A stretch of DNA of 64,000 bases, from assembly GCF_049199905.1 (NCBI RefSeq), contig NZ_JBLZPK010000028.1, forward strand, positions 62,001 through 126,000. The letters are read 5' to 3'. This DNA is from Shinella sp032095155 (lineage in GTDB: Bacteria > Pseudomonadota > Alphaproteobacteria > Rhizobiales > Rhizobiaceae). The notes under the pieces are model-generated. The model worked only from the letters and a program-made list of their open reading frames with translations. It was not told the DNA's origin and searched no databases. This document shows, in pieces, positions 8,197 to 17,225 of the stretch (position 1 is its first letter; each line of letters opens with the position of its first letter). The translations under genes were made by a program, and so were the position numbers.

Positions 8197-9062
8197 GCGT
8201 CTCCATCATCGGAAGAGCGGAAGAGGCGGTCGAGGATGATTGCGAGGATCACGATACAGAGGCCGGCCTCGAAGCCCATGGAGATGTTCACGGTGTTGAG
8301 CGCGCGCACCACGGGAACGCCAAGACCCTTGGCGCCGACGAGGGCGGCGATGACCACCATCGACAGCGAGAGCATGATGGTCTGGGTGAGACCGGCCATG
8401 ATCTGCGGCGTGGCGAAGGGCAGTTCCACCTTTCGCAGCACCTGGCTCGGCGTCGCGCCAAAAGCCTGAGCGGCTTCGACCAGCGAGGGCGGCGTCGAGA
8501 TGATGCCGAGGCGGGTGAGGCGGATCGGTGCGGGGATGGCGAAGATCACGGTCGCGATCAGGCCCGGCACCATGCCGAGGCCGAAGAGTATGAGCGCCGG
8601 GATCAGGTAAACGAAGGTCGGGATCGTCTGCATCAGGTCGAGCGCGGGCCGGAGGATCGAATAGAACCAGGGGCGACGCGCGGCGGCGATGCCGAGCGGG
8701 ATGCCGACGACCATGCTGACGCCGGTGGCGGCGAGCACGAGGGCCAGCGTTTCCGTGGTTTCCTTCCAGTAGCCCTGATTCACGATGAGCAGCAGGCCGA
8801 GAAAGGTGAAGACGGCGACGCCGAGCGAGCGGCGGAAATACCAGCTTGCGCCCGTGACGAGCACGATGAGGGCGATGGCATAACCGAACTTGCCGCCGGC
8901 GGAGGAGAAGGGGCCTTGCAGCAGGAAGAGCACGGCATCGATGCCGGCCTGCAGGAAGACTTTCAGGAAATCGAACAGGCCCTTGCCATTCGTCGTCAGC
9001 CAGCTGACGGCTTCCTTGGCGATCGGACCGATCGGAATTTTAGAGACGGTGAGCCAATCCAC
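8193..9062 (-). CDS. choW: Choline ABC transporter permease
   Basis: A 289-residue permease of the OpuAB/ProW type with about seven membrane segments. The coupling motif EAAQAFGATPSQVLRKVELPFATPQI (EAA loop, about residues 195-220) is intact. I prefer the GTG at 9062 because the protein then begins VDWLTVSKIPIG, as usual for ChoW. An upstream ATG at 9113 would add 17 residues unlike the family. Ribosome-site support for either is weak. It overlaps choV and is separated from choX by 147 bp that carry a stem-loop. Confidence 0.9.
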   Translation of the reverse strand: MDWLTVSKIPIGPIAKEAVSWLTTNGKGLFDFLKVFLQAGIDAVLFLLQGPFSSAGGKFGYAIALIVLVTGASWYFRRSLGVAVFTFLGLLLIVNQGYWKETTETLALVLAATGVSMVVGIPLGIAAARRPWFYSILRPALDLMQTIPTFVYLIPALILFGLGMVPGLIATVIFAIPAPIRLTRLGIISTPPSLVEAAQAFGATPSQVLRKVELPFATPQIMAGLTQTIMLSLSMVVIAALVGAKGLGVPVVRALNTVNISMGFEAGLCIVILAIILDRLFRSSDDGDA

Positions 9063-9171
9063 GGCAGCGAGCCCCAGTCTGGAGGTTGACGATATGCAAC
9101 AAGCCATTCGCAATTCCGGACAACGAACCGTCCGGGCACGTTTGCTGGAGGTGCACTATCCGGAGAGAAGA

Positions 9172-9198
9172 AGGGCGGGAAAGTTTCCTTCCCGCCCT
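9172..9198 (-). promoter_or_regulatory. Intercistronic stem-loop between choX and choW
   Basis: A 10-bp perfect stem AGGGCGGGAA / TTCCCGCCCT with a 7-base loop, 12 bases after the choX stop codon. It is followed on the minus strand by CTTCTCTCC, a poor U-tract. It most likely protects the choX message or partly ends transcription, giving more binding protein than membrane subunits. Confidence 0.65.
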
Positions 9199-9209
9199 AT
9201 TCTTGCCTG

Positions 9210-10169
9210 TTAGAGACCAAGCGCGGTTTTGACCGCCGGCAAGGCTTCGCCGCTGCCATCTTTGGTGGTCACGCCGGCGAGCCACGGCTCGATGGCGGCC
9301 GGGTTCGCCTTGATCCAGTCGGTCGCTGCGGCCTCCGGATCCTGACCGTCGTTCAGGATCTTGCCCATGACCTGGTTTTCCATTTCCAGCGAGAACTTGA
9401 GGTTCTGCAGGAATTTGCCGACATTCGGGCACTCGGTCGTGTAGCCCTTGCGCACGTTGGTATAGACCGTCGCGCCGCCGAAGTTGGGGCCGAAGATCTC
9501 GTCGCCGCCGGTCAGATAGGTCAGCTTGAAATTGGCGTTCATCGGATGGGGTTCCCAGCCGAGGAAGACGATCGGCGAGCCGTCGCCCTGCGCGCGGGCG
9601 ACTTCGGCCAGCATGCCCTGTTCGGAGGATTCGACGACTTCGAAGCCGGTCAGGCCGAACTTGTCGCCCGAGACCATGTCGATGATCAGGCGGTTGCCGT
9701 CATTGCCCGGTTCGATGCCGTAGATCTTGGAGCCCAGCGCATCCTTCTGCTTGGCGATGTCGGCAAAATCCTTGATGCCGAGTTCGGCGCCCTTGGCATT
9801 GGTCGCGAGCGTGTATTTCGCGCCCTCGAGGTTTTCGCGCACGGTCTCGACCGAGCCGTCGTCGCGGAACGGCTTGATGTCGGCTTCCTGGGTCGGCATC
9901 CAGTTGCCGAGGAAGACGTCGATGTCCTTGTTGCTGAGCGAGGTGTAGGTGACGGGAACCGAGAGAACGGTGACTTCCGTCTCGTAGCCGAGGCCCTTCA
10001 GGATGACGCTTGCGGTCGCGGTCGTGGAGGTCACGTCCGTCCAGCCGACATCCGAGAACCGGACCTTGCCGCAGCTTTCGGCTTCGGCGGCAGACGCGCC
10101 GGCAACGCCGAGTGCCACAACGGAAACGGCGGCGGCAAGCAGGGTCTTCAATGGTGATGCAGTCTTCAT
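9210..10169 (-). CDS. choX: Choline ABC transporter substrate-binding protein
   Basis: A 319-residue periplasmic protein with a Sec signal peptide (cut near ASA-AEA, residue about 28). The mature part begins SCGKVRFSDVGWTDVTSTTATA, where the tryptophan is an expected cation-pi residue of the ChoX binding box; further box residues lie in FLGNWMPTQEADI, YGIEPGNDGNR and FLGWEPHPMN. Strong likeness to ChoX of Sinorhizobium meliloti, which binds choline tightly and betaine weakly. It is the first gene of the operon and sits behind a 229-bp divergent promoter region shared with tdk. Confidence 0.94.
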   Translation of the reverse strand: MKTASPLKTLLAAAVSVVALGVAGASAAEAESCGKVRFSDVGWTDVTSTTATASVILKGLGYETEVTVLSVPVTYTSLSNKDIDVFLGNWMPTQEADIKPFRDDGSVETVRENLEGAKYTLATNAKGAELGIKDFADIAKQKDALGSKIYGIEPGNDGNRLIIDMVSGDKFGLTGFEVVESSEQGMLAEVARAQGDGSPIVFLGWEPHPMNANFKLTYLTGGDEIFGPNFGGATVYTNVRKGYTTECPNVGKFLQNLKFSLEMENQVMGKILNDGQDPEAAATDWIKANPAAIEPWLAGVTTKDGSGEALPAVKTALGL

Positions 10170-10253
10170 ATTTTTGCTCCCCTTATAACTGGTGGTTTAG
10201 CCAATCATCAAAACGATATGCTTTCAAGCACCTTGGCGTAGCCGGAAGGCCCT

Positions 10254-10266
10254 AATTGGTCCAATT
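10254..10266. promoter_or_regulatory. 13-bp palindrome in the choX/tdk divergent region
   Basis: AATTGGTCCAATT is a perfect inverted repeat around a central T, 85 bp before the choX start and 133 bp before the tdk start. It stands in an AT-rich island of otherwise GC-rich DNA and has the form of an operator for a dimeric repressor. The regulator is unknown. Confidence 0.4.
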
Positions 10267-10398
10267 AATTTCACGCCGGTTCGCAATTTTGCACATGGAT
10301 GTCGCAAAGGACGGGCCGCGCGGATTTCTGTGGTTTTCCGCCCTTTCCGGCTGGAAAAACGGCCTTTCCCGCGTCATGACGCGGGGACGGAGAAAATC

Positions 10399-10986
10399 AT
10401 GGCCAAGCTCTATTTCAGTTACGCGACGATGAACGCGGGCAAGTCGACGCTGCTGTTGCAGGCGTCATACAACTACCAGGAACGCGGCATGCGCACGGCG
10501 ATCTTCATCGCCTCCTTCGACGACCGCGCCGGGCAGGGGCGCATCTCCTCACGCATCGGGCTGACCTCCGATGCCATCGCCTTCGACCACTCGGACGATC
10601 TCTATCGCCATATCGAGGACCTGAAGGGCGACGGCGGCGGCGAGATCGCCTGCGTCTTCGTCGACGAGGCACAATTCCTCTCCGAAGAACAGGTCTGGCA
10701 ACTCGCCCGCGTCGCCGACCGGCTCTCCATCCCCGTCATGGCCTATGGCCTGCGCACGGATTTCCAGGGCAAGCTGTTTCCCGGCTCGAAGGCGCTGCTC
10801 GCCATCGCCGACGAAATGCGCGAGGTGCGCACCATCTGCCATTGCGGCCGCAAGGCGACCATGGTCGTGCGGCTCGGCGCCGACGGCACGGTGGCAAAAT
10901 CCGGCGCGCAGGTGGAAATCGGCGGCAATGACAAGTACGTTTCCTATTGCCGCCGCCATTGGGACGACATCATGAATGCCGAGTGA
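10399..10986 (+). CDS. tdk: Thymidine kinase
   Basis: A 195-residue type II thymidine kinase, the usual bacterial length, which phosphorylates thymidine to dTMP with ATP in pyrimidine salvage. The P-loop MNAGKST is at residues 11-17, the FVDEAQFL motif at 87-94 carries the catalytic glutamate (E90), and zinc-lobe ligands appear as C147, C149, C184 and H187. The start at MAKLYFSYATMNAG follows GGACGGAGA; a longer open frame adds 23 residues unlike the family. A cytochrome c gene follows after 25 bp. Confidence 0.95.
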   Translation: MAKLYFSYATMNAGKSTLLLQASYNYQERGMRTAIFIASFDDRAGQGRISSRIGLTSDAIAFDHSDDLYRHIEDLKGDGGGEIACVFVDEAQFLSEEQVWQLARVADRLSIPVMAYGLRTDFQGKLFPGSKALLAIADEMREVRTICHCGRKATMVVRLGADGTVAKSGAQVEIGGNDKYVSYCRRHWDDIMNAE

Positions 10987-11011
10987 GGCGAGGCGGCGAA
11001 GGGGACGCGGG

Positions 11012-11386
11012 ATGAAACCGTTTTCGACACTTGCCATCTTCCTCTGTCTCGCCGCCCCCGCTTTCGCGGAGGGCGATGCGGTGGCCGGCAAGGCGGTGTT
11101 CAAGAAATGCGCGCCCTGCCATTCCACGGAAAAGGTCAACCGCGTTGGGCCGACGCTGTCGGGCATTATCGGGCGGCCGGTCGCGACGATCGAGGACTAT
11201 AATTACTCGCCGGCCATGCGGGCCTTCGGCGAGGACGGCAAGGTGTGGAACGAGGCGCAGATCGCCGAATATCTGCTGTCGCCCAAGGCCATGGTGCCGG
11301 GCACGCGCATGACCTTTGCTGGCCTCAGGAAGATCGAGGACATCGCCAATCTCATCGCCTATCTGAAACAGCCTGCCGCCCAATAG
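11012..11386 (+). CDS. Periplasmic class I c-type cytochrome
   Basis: A 124-residue protein with a signal peptide ending APAFA (residue 19) and a mature domain of about 105 residues. The heme-binding CAPCH is at residues 33-37 and the methionine ligand in VPGTRM (M100), with GPTLSGIIGR between; this is the pattern of mitochondrial-like cytochrome c2/c550. It would carry electrons in the periplasm. The preceding tdk stop is 25 bp away, so co-transcription is possible but functional linkage is not evident. An upstream in-frame ATG inside tdk would spoil the signal peptide. Confidence 0.93.
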   Translation: MKPFSTLAIFLCLAAPAFAEGDAVAGKAVFKKCAPCHSTEKVNRVGPTLSGIIGRPVATIEDYNYSPAMRAFGEDGKVWNEAQIAEYLLSPKAMVPGTRMTFAGLRKIEDIANLIAYLKQPAAQ

Positions 11387-11548
11387 TGCCGACAGAAAAT
11401 TTGCCCGCACCATCTTGCGGTGGGCCCGCCGTGTCCCACATGTTCTCGCGGGGCAGGTTCCTATCTGTCTGAATTCGTATAGTGTTGCCGCGATGGAATA
11501 AATCGGGCGACGAAGACGTCTGCCGTGGAGAACGTAAGGGGACAAGGC

Positions 11549-12637
11549 ATGGCCACACTTCAGAACTTCGACGCGGAAATCGAAAAGACCCGCAGCGTCG
11601 TCAACCAGATGCGCAGCAAGATGGAGCAGTCGAGCACCGTGCTCGACCAGTTCGCCAAGGCGGACACCAAGCTCGGCGACGTCAATTTCGATATCGAGAA
11701 TGCCCGGATTTCCGACGTCATCAACCAGCAGAAGGTGATGGAGGGCAATATCGCCGATCTCATCATCGGCCTGGAGGATGCGACGAACATCTTCGGCACC
11801 GAATTCGAGAGCATGAAGAGCTACACGGGCTACGAAAAGTTCATCGGCATCTTCTCCAAGCAGAAGATGCAGCGCATGCGCACGGACCGCGTGCGCAACA
11901 TGTCGCTGGCCGGCAACCTGCAGGAACTGCTCTCCAAGTCCGACACGATCGTCGGCATCCTCAAGGAGCAGAAGTCGATCCTCGACCAGCGCTACAAGAC
12001 CTCCGAGGCGAGCCTCGTGCAGGTGATCGAGCGCCGCAAGGGCACGATGACCAACCTCGAAGCCACGCAGAAGCGCATCGAGGAACTGAACCCGCTGCTG
12101 ATGGACCTCGAAAACCGCATCGCCGCCTCGACCGACCAGAAGAGCCGCACGGATCTCGAAGGCGAGCGCTCGGCGCTGGCGACCGAATACAACATGATGC
12201 AGGCGAAGGAGCAGGAGCTTCTGGCCGAAAGCCAGACGCTCGAGCGCTATACCTCGATGTTCCAGACCTTCGTCGATTCGCTCAACAACCAGATCGCCGC
12301 GCAGAACACGCTGATCAACAAGCTGACCATCGATACCGAGCAGCGCATCGTGCTCTACAAGGCGCTGGAAGACTCGTTGAAGACAGCAGCCCAGCAGGAT
12401 GTGGCGCACAAGATCAACACGCTCGGCAGCCAGGTCGATACGGCGGCGGAAGAGACCATGGCTGGCATCGGCTCGGCCTCGCAGCGCCATATCGGCGATC
12501 TCCTCGAAATGCACGAGAAGAACATGCTGGCGACGCAGGACATCCAGCGCCGCAAGAAGCTCGCCGACGACGCCTTCGCCCGCCGTTTCCAGGCCGTGAT
12601 GGACAAGCACAACACCGCGAATTACGTGAAGCAGTGA
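11549..12637 (+). CDS. Long coiled-coil protein, first gene of the AAA+ operon
   Basis: A 362-residue cytoplasmic protein, rich in Gln, Glu, Lys and Leu, with no signal peptide or membrane segment. Most of its length is predicted helix with heptads (for example residues 150-285, IEERKGTM to QNTLINKL). Its general look, including long helices with basic patches and KLTIDTEQRIVLYKALEDSLK, is distantly like TelA-type toxic-anion-resistance proteins, but I cannot confirm homology. It begins a co-oriented block with an unknown protein, a large AAA+ ATPase, a DUF6638-like protein and a membrane DUF2333 protein. AAGGGGACAAGGC precedes the ATG. Confidence 0.8.
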   Translation: MATLQNFDAEIEKTRSVVNQMRSKMEQSSTVLDQFAKADTKLGDVNFDIENARISDVINQQKVMEGNIADLIIGLEDATNIFGTEFESMKSYTGYEKFIGIFSKQKMQRMRTDRVRNMSLAGNLQELLSKSDTIVGILKEQKSILDQRYKTSEASLVQVIERRKGTMTNLEATQKRIEELNPLLMDLENRIAASTDQKSRTDLEGERSALATEYNMMQAKEQELLAESQTLERYTSMFQTFVDSLNNQIAAQNTLINKLTIDTEQRIVLYKALEDSLKTAAQQDVAHKINTLGSQVDTAAEETMAGIGSASQRHIGDLLEMHEKNMLATQDIQRRKKLADDAFARRFQAVMDKHNTANYVKQ

Positions 12638-12683
12638 TGGTCCGCATGCCCCATCGTGCGCTTGCCGTTTCTCAACGGGCGCG

Positions 12684-13838
12684 ATGCCCATGAACGCACC
12701 GGCAGACAGCGCCGTCGCGCAATATTTCTCGACCATCCGCGCCGCGCTGGGTGGTCTTGAAATCTTTCTGGGCGACCGCAATTCCCCGCTCTACCGCAAT
12801 TCCGTGGTGGGCGAGGTCGTCATGCCCTATCTCGCCCGGCTGAAGGCCTCTTTCGCCTGCTGGGAGAACCGCATCGGCTTCGTCCAGCAGTTCCGCGTCT
12901 CGCGCGCCGAAAGCGGCTTTCCGATCTTCCAGAACGTGCTGGAGCTGGAAAACGACCGGCAAAGCGCCGAAAAGCGTCTCGCGGCCATGCCCAATGCCGA
13001 CCAGTTGCGCGGCGAGATGGCGGATTTCATTCTGCGCCAGAAGGCCTTTCCGGGCGATCTCCAGGCCCGCATGGCCGAGCGGCTCTATCTGGAGCAGATC
13101 GGCAAGGGCGATATTTTCTCGCCCTTCGTGCTGCCGGAGACGATCCGCGTCGCGGTCAATCCGAAGACTATGCGCCCCTACTACATCGTCTGCTGGGGCG
13201 CCTTCGACGGCACCGCGACGCTGCCGATGATCTATATGGCGACCATCGAGGATTCGAGCGACAATGTCGTGAAGATGCTGGTCGGGCAGGATGGCAAGCT
13301 CAATCCGGAGGTGGATATTCCGCTACCGGTCGGCGGCCTGCTCAATCCCGAACTTGCCAGCCGTTTCGACGATTTCACGCTGAAGAACAGCGCCTATTCG
13401 CTGACGCCGGTGACGATCGCCACCAATCTCGACAAGGATTTTCCCACACTGCACCCCAAGCAGCTGCGCCGCATCGTGCTCGGCCCGTTCTATTCGGCCG
13501 GCATCACCGAGAACAACGAGCGTGTCAACGAAATCCTCTCCAAGGTGCGCAAGCCCGAAAATGCCTGGCTGCTGACCTGGACGGTGCAGGAGGTCTTCTC
13601 GAAGGCCGAGCGCCCGGCGCAGAAGGGTTTTTGGAGCTCGACGCCCGCGCAGGAGGAATTCCATATCGAGACCGACGATCTCGAAGCCACCCGCATGGGC
13701 GTCAGCGCCTATGAGAAACATGCGCTCGTGCCGCACGATGCCTATCAGGCGCTCTACGCCGCCGGCGAGACGCAGGGTATCTTCGGCGCCTACAAGGTGC
13801 ATGTGATCTCGGGAAACCAGGTCATCAGCGAGGGGTAG
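12684..13838 (+). CDS. Conserved protein of unknown function, 384 aa, in the AAA+ operon
   Basis: Not recognised. A soluble 384-residue protein with an N-terminal helical third (residues 1-130) and a mixed alpha/beta C-terminal part containing PYYIVCWGAFDGTATLPMIYMATIEDS and ELASRFDDFTLKNSAYSLTP. No catalytic motif is visible and there is no signal peptide. It starts 46 bases after the coiled-coil gene; a second ATG two codons in is an equal candidate start. A 164-bp gap with palindromes separates it from the ATPase gene. Its position suggests a partner or adaptor of the ATPase. Confidence 0.78.
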   Translation: MPMNAPADSAVAQYFSTIRAALGGLEIFLGDRNSPLYRNSVVGEVVMPYLARLKASFACWENRIGFVQQFRVSRAESGFPIFQNVLELENDRQSAEKRLAAMPNADQLRGEMADFILRQKAFPGDLQARMAERLYLEQIGKGDIFSPFVLPETIRVAVNPKTMRPYYIVCWGAFDGTATLPMIYMATIEDSSDNVVKMLVGQDGKLNPEVDIPLPVGGLLNPELASRFDDFTLKNSAYSLTPVTIATNLDKDFPTLHPKQLRRIVLGPFYSAGITENNERVNEILSKVRKPENAWLLTWTVQEVFSKAERPAQKGFWSSTPAQEEFHIETDDLEATRMGVSAYEKHALVPHDAYQALYAAGETQGIFGAYKVHVISGNQVISEG

Positions 13839-13906
13839 GAGTGCTTTTGAAAACGCGGCGGGTCGATCCGCCGGCTCTTTCCGCACTCCGCTGCGTCGCG
13901 CTTCTT

Positions 13907-13928
13907 GCCGATATCTCAAGATATCGGC
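13907..13928. promoter_or_regulatory. 22-bp palindrome before the AAA+ ATPase gene
   Basis: GCCGATATCT, CA, AGATATCGGC: a perfect inverted repeat with 10-base arms. No U-tract follows, so a terminator is unlikely; an operator or an RNA hairpin that sets the relative level of the downstream three genes is more likely. It lies 75 bp before the ATPase start. Confidence 0.5.
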
Positions 13929-14002
13929 TGCAAATCGCTCCTAACGGGGCACGAAAATAGCTTGGCGGCTCTCCGCCGCCGAATTTTCAAAAGGACTCTC
14001 CC

Positions 14003-15913
14003 ATGAGCCTCAATGCCGGACTGACGACGATCCACGAAGACGACATCGCCAAGCATCAGGCGGCGGCGCAGAGCCTCGTCACCAAGCTCGTCATTCTCGA
14101 AAGCGAGGATGGCAAGAGCGGGACGACATTGGCAGGCACCGGTCGTCGCTTCGTCTCGACGGTTTCGACCGCCGGCACGCGGCGCACGCGCGAGGTGGAA
14201 CTGGCAAGGACCATCCAGTCCGTGCACGCCGCCGACCCGTTGCTGTCGCCGCAGCAGCATGCCGTGCTGTTCCGCTCGCGCCGCGGGTTGCAGGTGGCAC
14301 TGGCAGTCTCCGACGTGTTTTCCCGTCAGACCAATCTGGAAGGCCTGCAAGCGCGCAATCTCGCCTCACCGCTTGCCGGTGACGAGGCCAACCAGTTCAA
14401 GGCGCTGCTGTCGGCCTCCGCCTATATCGCCGCCTTCACCTTCGCCGCCTATCTCGGCGCGACGCTGCTGGGCGAAGGCGAACCGGTTGAGGATGGCGGG
14501 GAGCCCGACTACCTCTTCGACACGCCGCAGGATGCACTGAAAAGCATGGTCTCCGGCCTCGACCGCACGCTGGCCGGTGCGCCCGACGATGCCGCGCTGG
14601 TCAGCCGCGCCCGCGCCTTCTCGCGCGTCGCCATTGAGGGGCTGATTTCCCGCCGCGCACGGTTCACCGGCCTTGCCGGTTTCGAGAATGCGCATATCCG
14701 CATCGAGCAAGATGATTTCACGCTTTCCGGCTTCGATGTCGCACCGGGCCAGAAGCGCAAGCCGCTGGTCATGACCTTCAAGAAGCCGGAAGAGATCATC
14801 GGCAACCATATCGCCAAATATCAGGCTATGAAGCTCGCCAAGATGCTGGTCGCCTATGATTTCGAGCGGCAGCTCAACCCCTTCGTCGAGCTCGGCGGCT
14901 TTCTCTTCACCTTCATCGGCGACGGCATGCCCGGCACCGGTAAGACGATCCTCATCCAGATGCTCGCCGGCTTGGTAAACGACTACTGCCAGATCGCCGG
15001 CTACGCCTTCCACTACGAGAATTTCGGCGTTGATCAGATTTCCTCCTACCAGGGCAAATCCGGCCAGAATTGCAAGGAATTCGTCAATAACGTCATCAAT
15101 CCCAAGGCGATCGGCTTCGGCACGATCGATGATGTCGATCAGGTTGCCGCCAAGCGCTCCGACGACCGCGCCTCGGCCGGCCAGCACGAGGTGACGGCGG
15201 TGCTGATGGAAAGCTTTGCCGGCGCCTCCACGGTGATACGCGGCAACTGCACCTTCGGCATGTTCTCCAACTATCCCGAGAATGTCGATGACGCGCTACG
15301 CCAGCGCGCCGGCGCCCGCTGGCTGGTGGACGGGCCGCAGACCGAGGACGACTATATCGACATCTTCGCCATGCTGGTCGGCAAGAACCATTCGATCCCG
15401 CTCGGCGATCACAAACTGTTCGAGGGACAGGAGATCAAGCGTGCCGTCTCGACCTCCTACGCGCAGCACGCCAAGCCGCAGGAGGATGGCCTTCTTGCCG
15501 TCTGGGAAGCGCAGGAAAAGGAGCAAGGCGCGATCCAGTCGCTCGCCGATGTCGGCGCCTATCTGCACCGCATCAAGCTCGCAGAGCCGCGCTTCACCGG
15601 CCGCGCCATCAAGAACATAACCGACGCGATCAAGATGCGCGCCATGGACGTGGAATTGCCCGATGACTGGTTCGCCAATGCGGGCGCCTTCATGCACAAG
15701 GGCTACGACGAAAAGAAGGCGATGATCGAGGAACTGCGCGGCCCGATCTCGATGGAGATGGTGTTGCAGGAGATCAACCGCTACGCCGACTCGGAATTCC
15801 GCTACACCGACAAATCCGACGATGCCGCCGTCTCCGACATCATCCGCCGCGAACGCCAGCGCGAGAAGGCGATCCGCGAAATGGAGACGATGAAGGCCGA
15901 GGGGCGGTGGTGA
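14003..15913 (+). CDS. Large AAA+ ATPase of unknown role
   Basis: A 636-residue protein. Residues 1-290 are a mostly helical N-terminal region without a known motif. The AAA module covers about residues 295-560: Walker A GDGMPGTGKT (306-315), a Walker B-like GFGTIDDVD (371-379) in which the usual DE is DD, and a sensor-1/arginine-finger-like region FGMFSNYPENVDDALRQRAGAR. The C-terminus is charged and helical (RRERQREKAIREMETMKAEGRW). It lies 10 bp upstream of the DUF6638-like gene. The family is seen in Rhizobiales genomes beside DUF2333 proteins, to my knowledge without a tested function. An ATP-driven remodelling role with its neighbours is inference. Confidence 0.85.
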   Translation: MSLNAGLTTIHEDDIAKHQAAAQSLVTKLVILESEDGKSGTTLAGTGRRFVSTVSTAGTRRTREVELARTIQSVHAADPLLSPQQHAVLFRSRRGLQVALAVSDVFSRQTNLEGLQARNLASPLAGDEANQFKALLSASAYIAAFTFAAYLGATLLGEGEPVEDGGEPDYLFDTPQDALKSMVSGLDRTLAGAPDDAALVSRARAFSRVAIEGLISRRARFTGLAGFENAHIRIEQDDFTLSGFDVAPGQKRKPLVMTFKKPEEIIGNHIAKYQAMKLAKMLVAYDFERQLNPFVELGGFLFTFIGDGMPGTGKTILIQMLAGLVNDYCQIAGYAFHYENFGVDQISSYQGKSGQNCKEFVNNVINPKAIGFGTIDDVDQVAAKRSDDRASAGQHEVTAVLMESFAGASTVIRGNCTFGMFSNYPENVDDALRQRAGARWLVDGPQTEDDYIDIFAMLVGKNHSIPLGDHKLFEGQEIKRAVSTSYAQHAKPQEDGLLAVWEAQEKEQGAIQSLADVGAYLHRIKLAEPRFTGRAIKNITDAIKMRAMDVELPDDWFANAGAFMHKGYDEKKAMIEELRGPISMEMVLQEINRYADSEFRYTDKSDDAAVSDIIRRERQREKAIREMETMKAEGRW

Positions 15914-15923
15914 GAAACGACGC

Positions 15924-17225
15924 ATGAAACGCCTCCTCGAAGCCGAACTGATCTATGGCCGGCTCTTGCCGGTGGACGAGCCGCATCTGGTCGAGCGCTA
16001 TAACAAGGCGCTTGACGGGTTCGGCATGCGCCGCACGGCGCTCAACAGCTTCCGCATCGACATGACGGGCTTTTCGCCCGAGATCGCCGACGAGTTGGGC
16101 GACCGGGACTATCTCGATCCGAACCGCGTCAACCGCCGCTTCATCATCATGACGCCGGAGCAGGTGAACCTGCCGGTGGTGCATACGAGCTTTTCCAACA
16201 CCGCTGCGCTGATGCATGAGTTCTTCTCGGCCAATGCGCGGGCGATCAATGCGATCACCATTCGCGATGCGCTCTATGGCGAGATCGAGGACTCGGTCTC
16301 CATCGTCAACGATATCGACGACCTCTTGTCGATCAACGAGGTCCGCTTCAAGGTGCTGTCGGCCGAGGACATGCTCGGCAAGGCGGCGGAACTGCGCGGG
16401 CTGGTCGACCGGCTGAAGACGGTGCCGAATGCATGGTCTGATGACGCGATGCTGAACCGCATGGTGGATCTCGCAAAGCAGACCGGCGATATCCGCCTGA
16501 ATGCGCTGGTGCCGGACCAACTGGTCTTTCGCCACGATGCCTTCTGGGCAAATCATTTCGGCGGCGTCTATGTCTTCCTCGACGACAAGACGACGACCGT
16601 CATCTGCGATCCGAGCGTGCCGGGCTTTCGCCGCTCGCGGCCCTGGCAGGTCAGCTATATCGCGCTCGACGATCCCAAGCGCATCTTCGATTTCCTGGCC
16701 TCGACCAAGCGGCTGGAACTGCCGCGCGCCTCCTGGGTCGAGCCGTCGGGCCTTTTCCAGCACCGCGCCGAGATGACGGTGGTCAATCTCGTCAATCAGA
16801 GCGATCCGACCACGGATATCGAGAAAGCCGACCGGATCTGGCTGCAGACCTGGATGCACCGCAATGCCGATCTCGTCGCACGTGACGGAACCTACCCCTT
16901 CCTGCAGGAGGCGATCCGCACCGTGGCGTCGACCGGTGAGATCAAAGTGGGCGAGGTCGCCCCGGACCGGCGCTTCCAACTGGTGCGTGCCGCCCCCGAT
17001 CATCCGGACCAATGGCTGGTCAACCGCCTGATTTCACAGATGGTTCCCTATGACTTCGTGTCCCGCTTCGTCTTCGACAAGCAAGGGTTTTACGCGGCCT
17101 ACGAGCACTATAGCGAAAAGTTCCGCGAATATGTTGTGGCGACGTTGACGCGGACCTATCTGCAAGACAAGGCTGCTTTCCGCAGGAAACTGTTCGGCAT
17201 CAGAGAGGACGACGCCAATGCTTGA
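15924..17225 (+). CDS. DUF6638-like protein, partner of the AAA+ ATPase
   Basis: A 433-residue soluble protein whose start (MKRLLEAELIYGRLLPV) and operon position match what I remember as the DUF6638 family; I hold that name loosely. No catalytic motif is evident. Notable parts are the acidic SVSIVNDIDDLLSINEVRF (residues about 124-142) and a region with VYVFLDDKTTTVICDPSVPGFRRSRPWQ. The gene starts 10 bases after the ATPase stop and its end overlaps the DUF2333 gene by 8 bases, so all three are very probably co-translated and act together. Confidence 0.78.
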   Translation: MKRLLEAELIYGRLLPVDEPHLVERYNKALDGFGMRRTALNSFRIDMTGFSPEIADELGDRDYLDPNRVNRRFIIMTPEQVNLPVVHTSFSNTAALMHEFFSANARAINAITIRDALYGEIEDSVSIVNDIDDLLSINEVRFKVLSAEDMLGKAAELRGLVDRLKTVPNAWSDDAMLNRMVDLAKQTGDIRLNALVPDQLVFRHDAFWANHFGGVYVFLDDKTTTVICDPSVPGFRRSRPWQVSYIALDDPKRIFDFLASTKRLELPRASWVEPSGLFQHRAEMTVVNLVNQSDPTTDIEKADRIWLQTWMHRNADLVARDGTYPFLQEAIRTVASTGEIKVGEVAPDRRFQLVRAAPDHPDQWLVNRLISQMVPYDFVSRFVFDKQGFYAAYEHYSEKFREYVVATLTRTYLQDKAAFRRKLFGIREDDANA

